Shown here: piece after piece, positions 9,129 through 18,389 of the stretch | How the letters are laid out: each line of letters begins with the position of its first letter | How positions within the stretch are numbered: the first letter of the stretch is position 1 | Assembly (NCBI RefSeq): GCF_036057275.1 | Contig: NZ_CP107946.1 | Span: 92,460 to 156,459, forward strand | Direction: 5' to 3' | DNA: 64,000 nt | Origin: Streptomyces sp. NBC_00390 | GTDB taxonomy: Bacteria > Actinomycetota > Actinomycetes > Streptomycetales > Streptomycetaceae | Position numbers and translations under genes: made by a program | The notes under the pieces: generated by a model | Database searches by the model: none | The model's input: only the letters and a program-made list of their open reading frames with translations | Told to the model about the DNA's origin: nothing

Positions 9129-9653
9129 GCCTCCTTTAAATTACCGCCGCGCCCACCTGCCAGCATGTCGCTCCGCGAAGCGATTGCGGCTCCGGCTCCG
9201 GCTCAGCATCGAGCACTGACCTGCGCAGAATCGACTGGGTCAGCCTCTTTGCCGGCACTCGAGCAGTACTTGAGGATCGAGCACTATGAGGATCGTCAAA
9301 CCTGAGGCCAGCAACTCCTCCCGCCCCGACGGAAAGGGCGTCACAACTACTAAATTCGGACACATTGGCCGAAGTGGTTCTGCGGTTGCTCTGCGGAAGG
9401 GATCCCGTCCGGTGTTCCATACGGAATAGAGATCCTTCTCATGGGGCCAGCCATGGCCCCATCTCTTGACGTGGGGTATTCTCTCACTCGAGAGATGGAA
9501 GATGGCTGTGCAAAATGTCCGACTCTGGTGTTTCGCTGAAGCGCCGGAGTGCCACGCCGCCAAAATCGGCATGGCAAGCAAGCAGTCGAAGAAGCGTCAG
9601 TGCCTAATTAGCTGTCGGCCTGCTGCTTCATCACGGGGAAGGCGGAAGACGAA
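9129..9653. promoter_or_regulatory. Divergent promoter region KS-alpha / SARP, with candidate SARP boxes
   Basis: 525-bp gene-free region. TCGAGCA occurs at 9209-9215, 9259-9265 and 9277-9283, with TTGAGGA at 9270-9276. The 9259 and 9270 heptamers are 11 bp apart (4-bp spacer), the spacing used by SARP activators. TGAGGATCG also repeats at 9271 and 9287. These are good candidate binding sites for the divergently encoded SARP, driving the PKS operon. No certain -10/-35 pair is called. Confidence 0.5.
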
Positions 9654-10442
9654 GTGGACGCACGGGTACTTGGGCCAATTTCTCTCACCGTCAGAGGCCG
9701 GAACGTAATGCCCAGCGCACCCAAGACCAAGCAGGTCCTGGCATTACTGCTACTCAACCGGAACAACCTGGTGTCCATTCCGGCGATCATCGAGGAGTTG
9801 TGGGACGACAAACCGCCCGCCAGCGCGATGACCACCCTTCAGACCTACGTCTTCCAGCTGCGGCGCCTACTCGCCGAAGCCATGCCCGACACGTCCCCCA
9901 AGGAGATTCTGGGCACTACTCCGAACGGATATGTGCTCCGGATCCCGCCGGACGCTCTCGATCTGCACCGTTACGAGCGCGCACGGGCTGCCGGCCAGCG
10001 GCATTTCACCGTCGGCAATCACCCGGCGGCGGCCGACTGTCTGCGAACCGCGCTCGGCGCCTGGCACGGGTCCGCCCTGGCCGACGTGCGGACCGGTCGC
10101 CGCTTGGACAGCGAGGTGGCCCGGCTGGACGAGTCACGGCTCACCGCTTACGGAATGTGCCTTGAGGCGGAGCTGGCGAGCGGAGGCCACGCCGCGGTTC
10201 TCAGTGAACTGACAGGACTGGTCTCGCAGTATCCCCTGCACGAGCCGTTCCACCGGCAGCTCATGCTCGCTCTGTACCGGTCCGGCCGGCGTCCGGACGC
10301 CCTTTCCGTCTTCCATAGGTTGCGCAGCACCCTGGTGGATGAACTCGCACTGGAACCTTCCCGCGACGTGCAGCACCTCCACCAGGCAATTCTTTCGGCC
10401 GATCCCCGGCTGGACTGCCCGGGGGGACTCGCCGTGCACTGA
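9654..10442 (+). CDS. SARP-family transcriptional activator
   Basis: 262-aa Streptomyces antibiotic regulatory protein: an OmpR/PhoB-type winged helix (about residues 1-95) followed by a bacterial transcriptional activation (BTAD) domain with tetratricopeptide-like helices to about residue 250. It has no C-terminal NTPase, so it is a small SARP of the ActII-ORF4/DnrI type. It starts at GTG 9654 and is transcribed away from the PKS operon. By family knowledge it binds TCGAG-type heptamers; such sequences lie in the shared intergenic region. Confidence 0.92.
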   Translation: MDARVLGPISLTVRGRNVMPSAPKTKQVLALLLLNRNNLVSIPAIIEELWDDKPPASAMTTLQTYVFQLRRLLAEAMPDTSPKEILGTTPNGYVLRIPPDALDLHRYERARAAGQRHFTVGNHPAAADCLRTALGAWHGSALADVRTGRRLDSEVARLDESRLTAYGMCLEAELASGGHAAVLSELTGLVSQYPLHEPFHRQLMLALYRSGRRPDALSVFHRLRSTLVDELALEPSRDVQHLHQAILSADPRLDCPGGLAVH

Positions 10443-10491
10443 GCCCGCCGACGCCTCCGCGTGGCCGCCGCCCGGCGCCCCGGGTCGTCGG

Positions 10492-10590
10492 TCAGCAGAC
10501 ACACCCAGCCGTCCACCCGCGCAGCACCGACCCCGTCAGATAGGCGGCCTCCGGCGCCGTCATGGTGACGATCCACCAGGCGACGACCCT
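10492..10590 (-). pseudogene. C-terminal fragment of FabG/LanV-like SDR (gene Y, part 2)
   Basis: On the minus strand, about 30 codons encode AWWIVTMTAPEAAYLTGSVL and then, after a one-base shift, the typical SDR ending VDGxWVC. This is the C-terminus of a FabG-like ketoreductase and has no start or catalytic part here. The N-terminal part of a matching SDR, through its YxxxK active site, lies on the plus strand at 30197-30712. The two parts would join if the DNA between about 10.59 and 30.71 kb were inverted. Confidence 0.65.
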
Positions 10591-10886
10591 GACGCCTCGG
10601 TGAGGGAGTCCGCCAAGGCGCGGACCGAGGCGAGGTCGGCAAGGTACAGCCGGAGGGACTCGACCCGGGCCGCCGGAACCTGCTGGCGGATGCGGTCCCC
10701 GGCCGCCTCGGCCTTCTGCTCGTCACGGCAGGCCAGCAGGACACGGGCGCCGCGTCGAGCCAGTTCGCGCGCGGTCGGCAGGCCGATGCCGCTGTTGGCA
10801 CCGGTGACGAGTGCGGTGGCCCCGGTGAGGTCGGGTATGGCGGGGGCGCCCACGACTGCTGCCCGCCGGTCGGGGCGCGGCGGCAA
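10591..10886 (-). pseudogene. N-terminal fragment of retinol dehydrogenase-like SDR (gene X, part 1)
   Basis: About 95 codons encode the NAD(P)-binding half of an SDR: TGANSGIG, LACRD and LADLASVRALADSLTEA. The homology stops abruptly just before the expected LDxLVNNAG strand. The missing remainder (LDGLDILVNNAG onward, with YARSK active site) is on the plus strand at 30714-31341. The 5' end is uncertain (TTG at 10886). It is non-functional as it stands. Confidence 0.7.
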
Positions 10887-11185
10887 CGCGATCCGGTCCC
10901 GGGACGCCGCCGCGGCCTACGTCCCCGTCGAGAGCGCCGTCGGGGGAGACGTCACGACGGCGCTCGGCGAACCGGCCTGCGGCGAACCGCTGATGACTTC
11001 CCGTGGAGTACTGATGCGCCTGGCCCCGCTTCCTGGTGACAGGCCTGCAGACCCGGCCCGAGGTCCGTACGGGCCTCGGGCCGACGGACGTTCCACCGAA
11101 CCGACAAGATGGGATCACCCGATCATGACACATCGCCTTCCCCCGTCGACCAGGCCCGCCGGACGCAGCGAGAGGGGTGAGCGGC

Positions 11186-11770
11186 GTGCAGACGCGTGAG
11201 CTGGCGATCGCCGGCGCCTTCGAGTTCACCCCCGACGTCTACACCGACCAGCGCGGCCTGTTCGTCGCGCCCTACCAGGAACCGGCGTTCCGCGCGGCAG
11301 TGGGGCGGTCCTTCTCCGCCGCCCAGCTCAACTACAGCCGGTCGGCGCGGGGGGTGATCCGCGGCCTGCACTTCACCCGGACGCCTCCCGGGCAGAGCAA
11401 GTACGTGTACTGTGCCGGCGGACGCGCGCTGGACATCCTGCTCGACACCCGGGTCGGCTCCCCGACGTTCGGCAAGTGGGACTTCGTCGAGCTGGGGGGC
11501 GGGTCCTTCCGGGCCATGTACTTCCCCCTAGGCGTCGCCCACGGCTTCGTGGCGCTGGAGGACGACACCGTGATGGCCTACATGGTCAGCAGCAGCTACG
11601 TCGCCGAGCAGGAACTGGCGATTCACCCGCTGGACCCGGAGCTGGCCCTGCCCTGGCCCCAGAACATCACCCCGGTCCTCTCCCCGCGCGACCAGGCGGC
11701 GCCGAGCCTCGCTGAGGCCCTCGCGGCGGGCGTGCTGCCGCACTACGAGGACTGCATCGAGGCGGAATAG
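11186..11770 (+). CDS. dTDP-4-keto-6-deoxyhexose 3,5- (or 5-) epimerase
   Basis: 194-aa RmlC-like cupin epimerase. Catalytic His is in GVIRGLHF (about residue 56) and a second conserved His in GVAHGF. It converts D- to L-configured NDP-4-keto-deoxysugars, here for the deoxysugars attached by the four glycosyltransferases. I prefer GTG 11186 because GAGAGGGG lies 9 bases upstream; GTG 11177 is the in-frame alternative. It stands alone between the SDR scar and a strong terminator (11825-11861). Confidence 0.88.
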   Translation: MQTRELAIAGAFEFTPDVYTDQRGLFVAPYQEPAFRAAVGRSFSAAQLNYSRSARGVIRGLHFTRTPPGQSKYVYCAGGRALDILLDTRVGSPTFGKWDFVELGGGSFRAMYFPLGVAHGFVALEDDTVMAYMVSSSYVAEQELAIHPLDPELALPWPQNITPVLSPRDQAAPSLAEALAAGVLPHYEDCIEAE

Positions 11771-11824
11771 GACCACCGGTCCCTTGCCACACTCCTGCGG
11801 CAGCCAAGGTCGTCGAAGAGGTGC

Positions 11825-11861
11825 ACCGGAGGACGCCGACACACTGTCGGCGTCCTCCGGT
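11825..11861. terminator. Hairpin terminator after epimerase
   Basis: Perfect 16-bp stem (ACCGGAGGACGCCGAC and complement) with a 5-base loop, 55 bases after the epimerase stop. There is no long T-run, as is common in Streptomyces. Confidence 0.75.
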
Positions 11862-11889
11862 TGCGGGCACCGACCGCCCCCTGAGGCGT

Positions 11890-12445
11890 TCTGCTCACCA
11901 CTCTCGGCGAGCCTGCGCAGTTCCTCCAACAGGCCTGTCTCGCGCAGCGGGGACAGCGGGATCGTGGCCAGCATCTCGCGGACCGATGCCTCCTCCTGCT
12001 TGGCCTCGGACAGCATCTCCGTCTCCGGAGCCAGCTCGGACAGCAGGTACTGGGCGAGCACCTACGGATCCGGGTAATGGGCGGGCCGGATCGATCGCCC
12101 CGGTGCCCGCATGCCCGATGACCGCCGCCGCGTGCTACCGCGCCAGCAGCGCGGCATGCCGCTCGGCGGGCATGGCCGCCACCCGGGACGCCAGCGACCG
12201 GCCCGGCTCCGCCGCCTCAACCACACGGCCCGAGGCCGGTACCAGCCCCCGGTACATCGGGGGCAGATCCCCGTCGGCGGCGGGCAATCTGAGGTCCATC
12301 GACATCGGGATCAGCGCGGTCTGTCGAACCGTCCGGCTGCGTCGAAGAGGTCGAGACCCTGGTCGCGGGTCAGGGCCGGGAGGCCGAGCTGCCGCGCCAT
12401 ACGCCGCAGCTCGGCCTCGCCCAGCGTGCTGGGCGAGGCCATCGC
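11890..12445 (-). pseudogene. Relic of a type I modular PKS (KR end, ACP edge, docking tail)
   Basis: Read on the minus strand across two frames, the peptides follow the order seen after a modular PKS ketoreductase: LGLPALTRDQGLDLFDAA, then MSMDLRLPAADGDLPPMYRG, then HAALLAR...VIGHAG...DPARP, then LAQYLLSELAPE and the terminal VREMLATIPLSPLRE. The ACP core with its phosphopantetheine Ser is missing between DPARP and LAQYLL (near 12060-12100), and there is a frameshift near 12330. No upstream KS, AT or KR catalytic part is present. It is a dead fragment of a type I PKS inside a type II cluster. Confidence 0.65.
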
Positions 12446-12618
12446 CCGCCCACTGGCCCCAGGCGAGCGACTGGCCCGGGGCAGAACAGCTAGCCTGTAG
12501 CAGCCCGCCACTCTCCTCCTTCCCCACGGCAGGCCACCCGAGGTAAGCCCACCGACTGCCCCGGGCACCCCGATGAATGGCGTGCCCCGGCCCGGTCCCT
12601 GACAGGAAGACGCGGACA

Positions 12619-13302
12619 GTGCGGTCCTTCGATATTGGCGAGACAGTCGTGCGGCGCGACGTTCACCGCAGCGGCCGGGTGTGGAGCGAGCAGGCCCTGC
12701 GCGTCATTGCTGACACCAGCGAGGCCCTGGTGACCGCCTGCGCGCCCGGAGCCGAAGCACGCTGGCCGGCTCTATACGCCAAGTCCCGTACCGACGGCGA
12801 CCGTTCCATGCGCACCGAGGCGCTTGAGGCGCTGATCACCGGCGAATGGGAGCTCGCGTCTGGGGCATGGCAGGACACCGAACTGCTGCTGTGGAAGCCG
12901 CCTACGGGGTGGTTCAGCATCAACGCCTTCTTCGCCCCCGGCCCCGGCGGGGCGTGGCGGCTGCGGAACTGGTATGTGAACTTCGAGCACCCCACGACGC
13001 GAACCGACAGTGGGCTCGACACCTTCGACCTGATAGTGGATCTGGTCATCGACCCCGACCTGAGCACCCTCACTTGGAAGGACGAAGACGAGTACGCCCA
13101 CGTACGGCGCCTGGGCATCATCACAGACACCGAGCACCAGGCCGTGGACGAAGCCCGTGCGCAGTCCCTCGCGATGCTCGAGGAACGTCGCGGCCCCTTC
13201 AAGGACGCTGCCGCGTGGGCCGACTGGCGGTGGGACCCGGCCTGGCCTGCGCCGCGCCTGTGGCAGCCCGTCCAGGGCGCGGAGAGACCGTTGAGTGGTT
13301 GA
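12619..13302 (+). CDS. DUF402 (FomD-like) protein
   Basis: 227-aa protein with the DUF402 core: YVNFEHPTTRTDSGLDTFD, then a DLVIDPDLSTLTWKDEDE segment holding the acidic metal-ligand cluster. FomD, the characterised relative, hydrolyses cytidylylated intermediates with divalent metal; other members act on nucleoside di- and triphosphates. I prefer GTG 12619 (AGGAAG 10 bases upstream) to ATG 12577, which lies in poorly conserved sequence. It is monocistronic, between the PKS relic and the transporter operon, and no evidence ties it to the cluster. Function here is unknown. Confidence 0.7.
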   Translation: MRSFDIGETVVRRDVHRSGRVWSEQALRVIADTSEALVTACAPGAEARWPALYAKSRTDGDRSMRTEALEALITGEWELASGAWQDTELLLWKPPTGWFSINAFFAPGPGGAWRLRNWYVNFEHPTTRTDSGLDTFDLIVDLVIDPDLSTLTWKDEDEYAHVRRLGIITDTEHQAVDEARAQSLAMLEERRGPFKDAAAWADWRWDPAWPAPRLWQPVQGAERPLSG

Positions 13303-13509
13303 GTGACCGCGGGACGGCTGCATCCAGCAGGATTGGCGGGGCGGGCCGCCGGATACCAGCGGACCGCCCCTTCATCATGCCGAGCAGCCGGACAGCCTGT
13401 CGGCCGACGAGTGGAACGCACATGTCTGCGTGGCAGGTGCGTCGTCCCGCCCCCGCGCCCCTCCCGGCAGCGCGGTCTTACAAGGCGGCAGCAGTTGTGG
13501 CAGTGGGCC

Positions 13510-14262
13510 TCAGCTGTTGTACCTGCCGAAGATGCGGGTACTGCATCCCAGGGACGCCACGGCAAACGCGATGACAACTGCCACGCCCAGCAGGACCGGC
13601 TGCGATGTGTAGTGCCCGTCGAACAGATCCCGCATCGCGTCGACCGCGTACCGCAGCGGGTTGGCGTTGGTGAGGGCGTGCAGCCAGCCCGGTGCGAAGG
13701 TCAGCGGAAGGAGGATGCCGGACAACAGCATCAGCGGCAGCGCGACCCCGTTGAGTACGGGTGCGAAGAGGTACTCGGTGGGGAGCTTGATCGCGAGTGT
13801 GTAGGACAGGGAAGCCAGGCTGATGCCGAGGATCAGCATCAGCGCGAGGGCGGCCAGCACGCCGGGCAGTGGCGCACGCAGTCCGAACAGTAGGCCGATC
13901 AGCACGATGGCGACGAGCTGAACGAGCAGGATGAGCAGGTCGCGCAGGACGCGGCCGAGCAGGAGGGCGAGTCGGCTGGCCGGGGTGACGCGCAGGCGTT
14001 CCAGGTAGCCGGAGCGCATGTCGGGGATGAGGTTGAAGCCGGCGTAACCAGTGGCGAAGAGTCCCAGCTGTACGAGCAGGCCTGGGATGTAGAACTGCCA
14101 GGCGTTGGATTCTCCGTCGGGCAGGGCTTTCACGAGCAGGGGGCCGAACAGGAGGAGGTAGACGCAGGGTTGGATCAGCCCGATGGCGATGCCGATCCTG
14201 TTGCGCAGGGCGGCGGATGCCTCGTCACGGAAGACGATCATCGCGTCCCGGAAGGTGTGCAC
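13510..14262 (-). CDS. ABC transporter permease (DrrB type)
   Basis: 250-aa ABC-2 family membrane protein with about six hydrophobic segments (roughly residues 24-42, 58-78, 106-127, 136-160, 166-186 and 222-242). It is the last gene of the resistance operon, 10 bases after the ATPase gene, and starts with GTG. By family it forms the export channel with the preceding ATPase, as DrrB does with DrrA, and would export the glycosylated polyketide. Confidence 0.9.
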   Translation of the reverse strand: MHTFRDAMIVFRDEASAALRNRIGIAIGLIQPCVYLLLFGPLLVKALPDGESNAWQFYIPGLLVQLGLFATGYAGFNLIPDMRSGYLERLRVTPASRLALLLGRVLRDLLILLVQLVAIVLIGLLFGLRAPLPGVLAALALMLILGISLASLSYTLAIKLPTEYLFAPVLNGVALPLMLLSGILLPLTFAPGWLHALTNANPLRYAVDAMRDLFDGHYTSQPVLLGVAVVIAFAVASLGCSTRIFGRYNS

Positions 14263-14272
14263 GGTGTCTCCT

Positions 14273-15241
14273 TCAGACGTGGTCGGGAACGGCGCCGCGG
14301 TGCCGGCCTTTGTCGGTGATGGTCATGAAGACGTCGTCGAGGGTTGGCTTGAGGACGCGCACGGTCTCGACGCGTACCCTCGCTGTGTCGAGTTCGCGCA
14401 GGAGCGTGGTGAGCATCTGGTCGGCCTGTCGGCACATGACCGAGAGAGTGAGGGCGTCGGCCGTCACCTCGTGTACGCCCGGGCAGGTGGAGAGGACCTG
14501 TACGGCGCGGTCCGGTGTGCCGGTCACGTCGATCTGGATCGTGTCGTGCGCGATGGATGCCTTGAGCTGTTCGGGGCTGTCCTCGGCAATGATGCGGCCG
14601 CGGTCGATGATGAGCACGCGGTCGCACAGACTGTCGGCTTCGTCCAGGTAATGGGTGCTGATGAACACCGTGGTGCCGTGCTCGTCGCGCAGCCGGCGGA
14701 TGTGGTTCCAGACTACGCCCCGACTGTGGGGGTCGAGGTTGGCGGTGGGTTCGTCCAGGAACAGCACCTGCGGCTGGTGCACCAGGCCCAGCGCCATGTC
14801 GATCCTGCGGCGCTGTCCTCCGGAGAGGGTGACCGCCTTCCGGTCGGCGAGATCGGCTATGTCCAGCTGTTCCAGAACGGCGTCCGTCCGGGCCCTGGCT
14901 TCGGACTTGCCCATGCCGTACAGGCGGCCCTGCAGAGTGATGTCGTCCCGTACCGCGGAGGTGGGCTTGGCGCCGCCGGCCTGGGACACGTAGCCGATAT
15001 GGGTGCGGACTTTCCGGGCCTCGCGCAGCAGGTCGCATCCGGCGATGACGGCGGTGCCGTCGCTGGGCTTCAGCAGCGTGGTCAGCATCCGCATCGTGGT
15101 TGTCTTCCCGGCTCCGTTGGGTCCCAGGAAGCCGACGATCTCCCCTGCGGCCACGTCGAAGTCGACGTCGACCACCGCGTGTACGGGTCCTTGCTTGGTG
15201 GCGAATGTCTTGGCCAGTCCCCTGGCCTGGATCATGGTCAT
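14273..15241 (-). CDS. ABC transporter ATP-binding protein (DrrA type)
   Basis: 322-aa drug-export ATPase. Visible are Walker A GPNGAGKTT, signature LSGGQRRRIDMA, Walker B VLFLDEPT and the C-terminal DrrA-specific extension (about residues 230-320). The open frame extends 37 codons upstream, but ATG 15241 with AAGGA before it is the start that aligns with DrrA. It sits between the PadR gene and the permease. It likely provides self-resistance through export. Confidence 0.92.
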   Translation of the reverse strand: MTMIQARGLAKTFATKQGPVHAVVDVDFDVAAGEIVGFLGPNGAGKTTTMRMLTTLLKPSDGTAVIAGCDLLREARKVRTHIGYVSQAGGAKPTSAVRDDITLQGRLYGMGKSEARARTDAVLEQLDIADLADRKAVTLSGGQRRRIDMALGLVHQPQVLFLDEPTANLDPHSRGVVWNHIRRLRDEHGTTVFISTHYLDEADSLCDRVLIIDRGRIIAEDSPEQLKASIAHDTIQIDVTGTPDRAVQVLSTCPGVHEVTADALTLSVMCRQADQMLTTLLRELDTARVRVETVRVLKPTLDDVFMTITDKGRHRGAVPDHV

Positions 15242-15290
15242 AAACCGTCCTTGGTGAACGTCGGATGCAAGTGGGCGTGGGGCGGCGGCG

Positions 15291-15869
15291 TCATGAGGGC
15301 CAGGACAGAGTGCCGTCGTGCATCTCCTCGACGATGCGGCGGCACCAGTCACGTTCCGCTTCGGCCATCGCAGCTGCGTAGTCCGCTTCGAGGACGAACA
15401 GGCGGGGCACTTGCTTGTCCAACACCTCGGCCTGCGCCTGGCGGATCTGGTCGATCTGCTCGTCGAGCACGATGATCCGCTGCTCGAGTGCCTGCGCGGC
15501 GCGCTCGGGTCCCAGTGCGCCGAGATAGCTGACGGCAGCCAGGAAGCTCGGATACTCCTTTACCGGGACACACACAAGTTCCTCGAGCCACAGCACGAAC
15601 TCCTGCCGCCCCAGTTCGGTCTGCGTGTACACCGTGCGTTCCGGCCGTCGGCCCGCACGTTCGGTGGTTTGAGCAGCAATCCAGCCCGCCCGGTGCAGTG
15701 CCTCGACGACGTCGTACAGCGAGCCTGTCCTGATCTTGAAGCTCGCATCCTTGTTGCGCTCCCGCAGCGTCACGGCCATCTCGTACGGATGCATGGGCTG
15801 TTCGATCAACAGACCGAGCACCGCCAGCCCCAGCAGATTGGAAACCGGCCTCCTGCGCTTCGCCATCAC
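15291..15869 (-). CDS. PadR-family transcriptional regulator
   Basis: 192-aa PadR regulator: N-terminal winged helix (HPYEMAVTLRER, GSLYDVVEALHRAGWI, Y/TLTELG-like wing) and a C-terminal coiled-coil dimerisation region (about residues 110-190). PadR proteins usually repress drug efflux operons and are released by the drug. It lies between the UvrA-like gene and the transporter genes it probably controls. A perfect palindrome 14 bases upstream (15884-15899) recurs upstream of the UvrA-like gene. Start is GTG 15869 or the adjacent ATG 15866. Confidence 0.9.
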   Translation of the reverse strand: MMAKRRRPVSNLLGLAVLGLLIEQPMHPYEMAVTLRERNKDASFKIRTGSLYDVVEALHRAGWIAAQTTERAGRRPERTVYTQTELGRQEFVLWLEELVCVPVKEYPSFLAAVSYLGALGPERAAQALEQRIIVLDEQIDQIRQAQAEVLDKQVPRLFVLEADYAAAMAEAERDWCRRIVEEMHDGTLSWPS

Positions 15870-15883
15870 ACACCCTGTCCAGA

Positions 15884-15899
15884 TAGTCGGTACCGACTA
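15884..15899. promoter_or_regulatory. Candidate PadR operator O2
   Basis: Perfect 16-bp palindrome TAGTCGGTACCGACTA, 14 bases upstream of the PadR start and overlapping the stop codon of the UvrA-like gene. It shares TAGTCG-N4-CGACTA with 18395-18410. This suggests autoregulation and an internal promoter for padR and the transporter. Confidence 0.7.
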
Positions 15900-18377
15900 A
15901 TCATAGCCGACCATTGTCCTGTGCTCGTCATCAGCGGAGGTAATACGGCGCAAATAAGCGGCAGTCGGCCCGGAGCTCGATGCCTGCACCTCATGCGGCG
16001 GCCCTGCGTACATGACCCGCCCACCCTGCTCACCAGCTCCGGGGCCCAGATCCACGATCCAGTCGGCGGCCGCTGCCACATGGAGATCGTGGTCAGCCAG
16101 GACCACGGTGCTGCCCCCGGCGACCAGGCCGTCGAACGCATCGACGAGCACTTGCACGTCAGCCGGGTGCAACCCGGTGAACGGCTCATCGAGCACGGCC
16201 AGGCCGGGGCGCCGACCGCTCCTGCCGAGCGCCGCCGCGAGCTTCAGACGCTGCGCCTCGCCGCCCGAAAGCACCGTCGCGCTCTGCCCCAGCCGCAGAT
16301 ATCCCAGACCGACCCGCCGAAGAGCCCCGAGCACCGACCGCAGTCCGGCCGTGTCGAAGAACTCCGTGGCTTCGTCAACGGTGAGCTCGAGAACCTCGTC
16401 GACGGCAAGCCCGCGGAAGGTGACGCCGAGCACTTCAGGCAGGAAGCGCCGCCCTTCACACGCCTCGCACGTCACCCACACGTCGGGCAGGAAGTGCATG
16501 TCCACCTGCCGCACCCCGTAGCCGGTGCAGGCTTCACAACGGCCTCCGGCCGAGTTGAACGAGAAGGCGGAAGCCGAAAGCCCGCGGCGGCGCGCATCAT
16601 CGGTGGCTGCGAACAGACTCCGGATCATGTTGAACGCCTTGGTGTAGGTAGCGGGGTTGGAGCGTGGGGTACGGCCGATGGGTTCCTGATCCACCACGGT
16701 CACCCAGTGCAGGTCGCCGTCCCAGGACACCCCACCGATGCCGGGCGCAGCCTCGCCTTCGAGCCGTGCCTGAACGGCGCGGGCAAGCCCGTCGATGAGC
16801 AGACTGCTCTTCCCGCTGCCGCTCACGCCCGTGAAGCAGGTCATCGAGGCCAGAGGAACCCTGACGCGATCCGCGCGGACCGTCTTCACCGACACATCCG
16901 TCAGTGTGAGATTCCGGTCCGGCCGAACGGGGCGGGAGACCCGCCGGACACGGTCGCCCCGTCCGGCGAGATAGCTCCCGGTCAAGGACTCGGGAACTTC
17001 GGCCACCGCGTGCGGCGGGCCCTCGGCCACCAGGATGCCGCCGGCCCGGCCGGCTCGTGGACCGATGTCCACCACCCAGTCCGCGCGCCGGATCAGATCC
17101 GGATCGTGCTCGATCATCAGGATCGTGTTCCCTGCGGCACGCAGCTCGTCGAGGAGCTGCGCTAACTGCTCCTTGTCCGCCGGGTGCAGTCCTGCCGAGG
17201 GCTCATCGAGAACGAATGCGACGCCGGAAAGTTCGGTGCACAGCTGTGCGGCCACTCTGGCACGCTGCAGTTCCCCGCCGGAGAGCGTGGGAGCGCTGCG
17301 GGAAAGCCCGATGTGGCCGAGCCCCAGCTGCCGCAGCAGCCGAAGCCGCGCGAGAAGCCCTGGGAGGACGGCCTGGGCGGCCTCACGCTGGGCCGCGCCG
17401 AGTGTGGACTCGAGCCGCTCGGCCCACGCGAGGGCTTCCGTGACGGGGTGGGCGAGCACTTCGCTGAGGCGTCGTCCCGCCAGCGTGATGGTACGGGCTA
17501 TCCGGCCGAGTCCGGTTCCCTGGCACTCCAAGCACGGCTCGTTCCGGATGAAGGGGGCGTACCGCTGCTTCGCGGCTGGTGTGGCAGCGCCCGCGTACAG
17601 CCGTTCCACCTCGGCGATGGCTCCCGGCCAGGGCCGGCGGTTGCGAACACTGATCGCAGTACCGCTCTTCTTCATGGTGGCTTCGTAGGCGCTGTCCACG
17701 GGCTCGTCGCCGGTGCCGTGCAGGACCACGTGCCGGAAGGCGTCGGGGAGTTCTACCCAGGGCCGGTCGAGGGCCGCATCGAACCGGCTCGCCAGTACGG
17801 ACAGCACTGCCCGGTCCGGCTCGCGAGCCTCGATGAACCATGCGGAGGCGCCCTCGAGCAGCGGCAGTGCGGGGTGAGTGATCAGGAGGTCCGCTTCCGC
17901 CTTGGCCCCGCCACCGCTGCCACCGCACGAGGAACAACAGCCTTCCGGAGTCCTGGGGTTGAACTGGGCTGGTTTGAGGACGCTGCCGAGCAAGGGGTCC
18001 CAGTTCTGGCCGAGCGGTGGGAGCCGCGCGAAGAGCAGCCCCAAGTAGTCGTCGAGCGCGGTGATGGTGGCCACGGTGGATTGCGGGCTGCGGTTGGGAG
18101 ACCTCTGGTCGACGGCCAGTGTGGGGGGCAGTTCGTCGACACGGTCCACCTGGGGGCGGTCGCGCGGGGTCATGAACTGGCGGACGAACGGACTCATTCC
18201 CTCCAGGTAGCGCAGCTGAGCCTCGGCGTGAATCGTGTCGATCAGCAGCGACGTCTTGCCGCTGCCGCTCACGCCGGTGAAGGCGACAACTAAGCCTTTG
18301 GGCACGGCCACTGACACGTTCTGCAGATTGTGCGTACGTGCCCCTACCACTCGGATCGCGTGGCTCTCGGAAGTCAT
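15897..18377 (-). CDS. UvrA-like drug resistance protein (DrrC type)
   Basis: 826-aa tandem-ABC protein related to excinuclease UvrA but shorter, as in DrrC of daunorubicin producers and MtrX of the mithramycin producer. Both Walker A sites (GVSGSGKTS near residue 35 and GVSGSGKSS near 510), both signatures (LSGGELQRARVA, LSGGEAQRLKLA) and zinc-finger cysteines (CCSSC; CEAC...CEAC) are present. Such proteins protect DNA against intercalating or groove-binding polyketides, which points to a DNA-binding product. Strong GAGGAG precedes ATG 18377, and a palindromic operator lies directly upstream. It is the first gene of the resistance operon. Confidence 0.92.
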   Translation of the reverse strand: MTSESHAIRVVGARTHNLQNVSVAVPKGLVVAFTGVSGSGKTSLLIDTIHAEAQLRYLEGMSPFVRQFMTPRDRPQVDRVDELPPTLAVDQRSPNRSPQSTVATITALDDYLGLLFARLPPLGQNWDPLLGSVLKPAQFNPRTPEGCCSSCGGSGGGAKAEADLLITHPALPLLEGASAWFIEAREPDRAVLSVLASRFDAALDRPWVELPDAFRHVVLHGTGDEPVDSAYEATMKKSGTAISVRNRRPWPGAIAEVERLYAGAATPAAKQRYAPFIRNEPCLECQGTGLGRIARTITLAGRRLSEVLAHPVTEALAWAERLESTLGAAQREAAQAVLPGLLARLRLLRQLGLGHIGLSRSAPTLSGGELQRARVAAQLCTELSGVAFVLDEPSAGLHPADKEQLAQLLDELRAAGNTILMIEHDPDLIRRADWVVDIGPRAGRAGGILVAEGPPHAVAEVPESLTGSYLAGRGDRVRRVSRPVRPDRNLTLTDVSVKTVRADRVRVPLASMTCFTGVSGSGKSSLLIDGLARAVQARLEGEAAPGIGGVSWDGDLHWVTVVDQEPIGRTPRSNPATYTKAFNMIRSLFAATDDARRRGLSASAFSFNSAGGRCEACTGYGVRQVDMHFLPDVWVTCEACEGRRFLPEVLGVTFRGLAVDEVLELTVDEATEFFDTAGLRSVLGALRRVGLGYLRLGQSATVLSGGEAQRLKLAAALGRSGRRPGLAVLDEPFTGLHPADVQVLVDAFDGLVAGGSTVVLADHDLHVAAAADWIVDLGPGAGEQGGRVMYAGPPHEVQASSSGPTAAYLRRITSADDEHRTMVGYD

Positions 18378-18389
18378 AGTTACTCCTCG

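Noticed and set aside
11821..12546. Plus-strand 241-codon frame
   Set aside because: It is antisense to the type I PKS relic, whose minus-strand peptides are clearly family-like.
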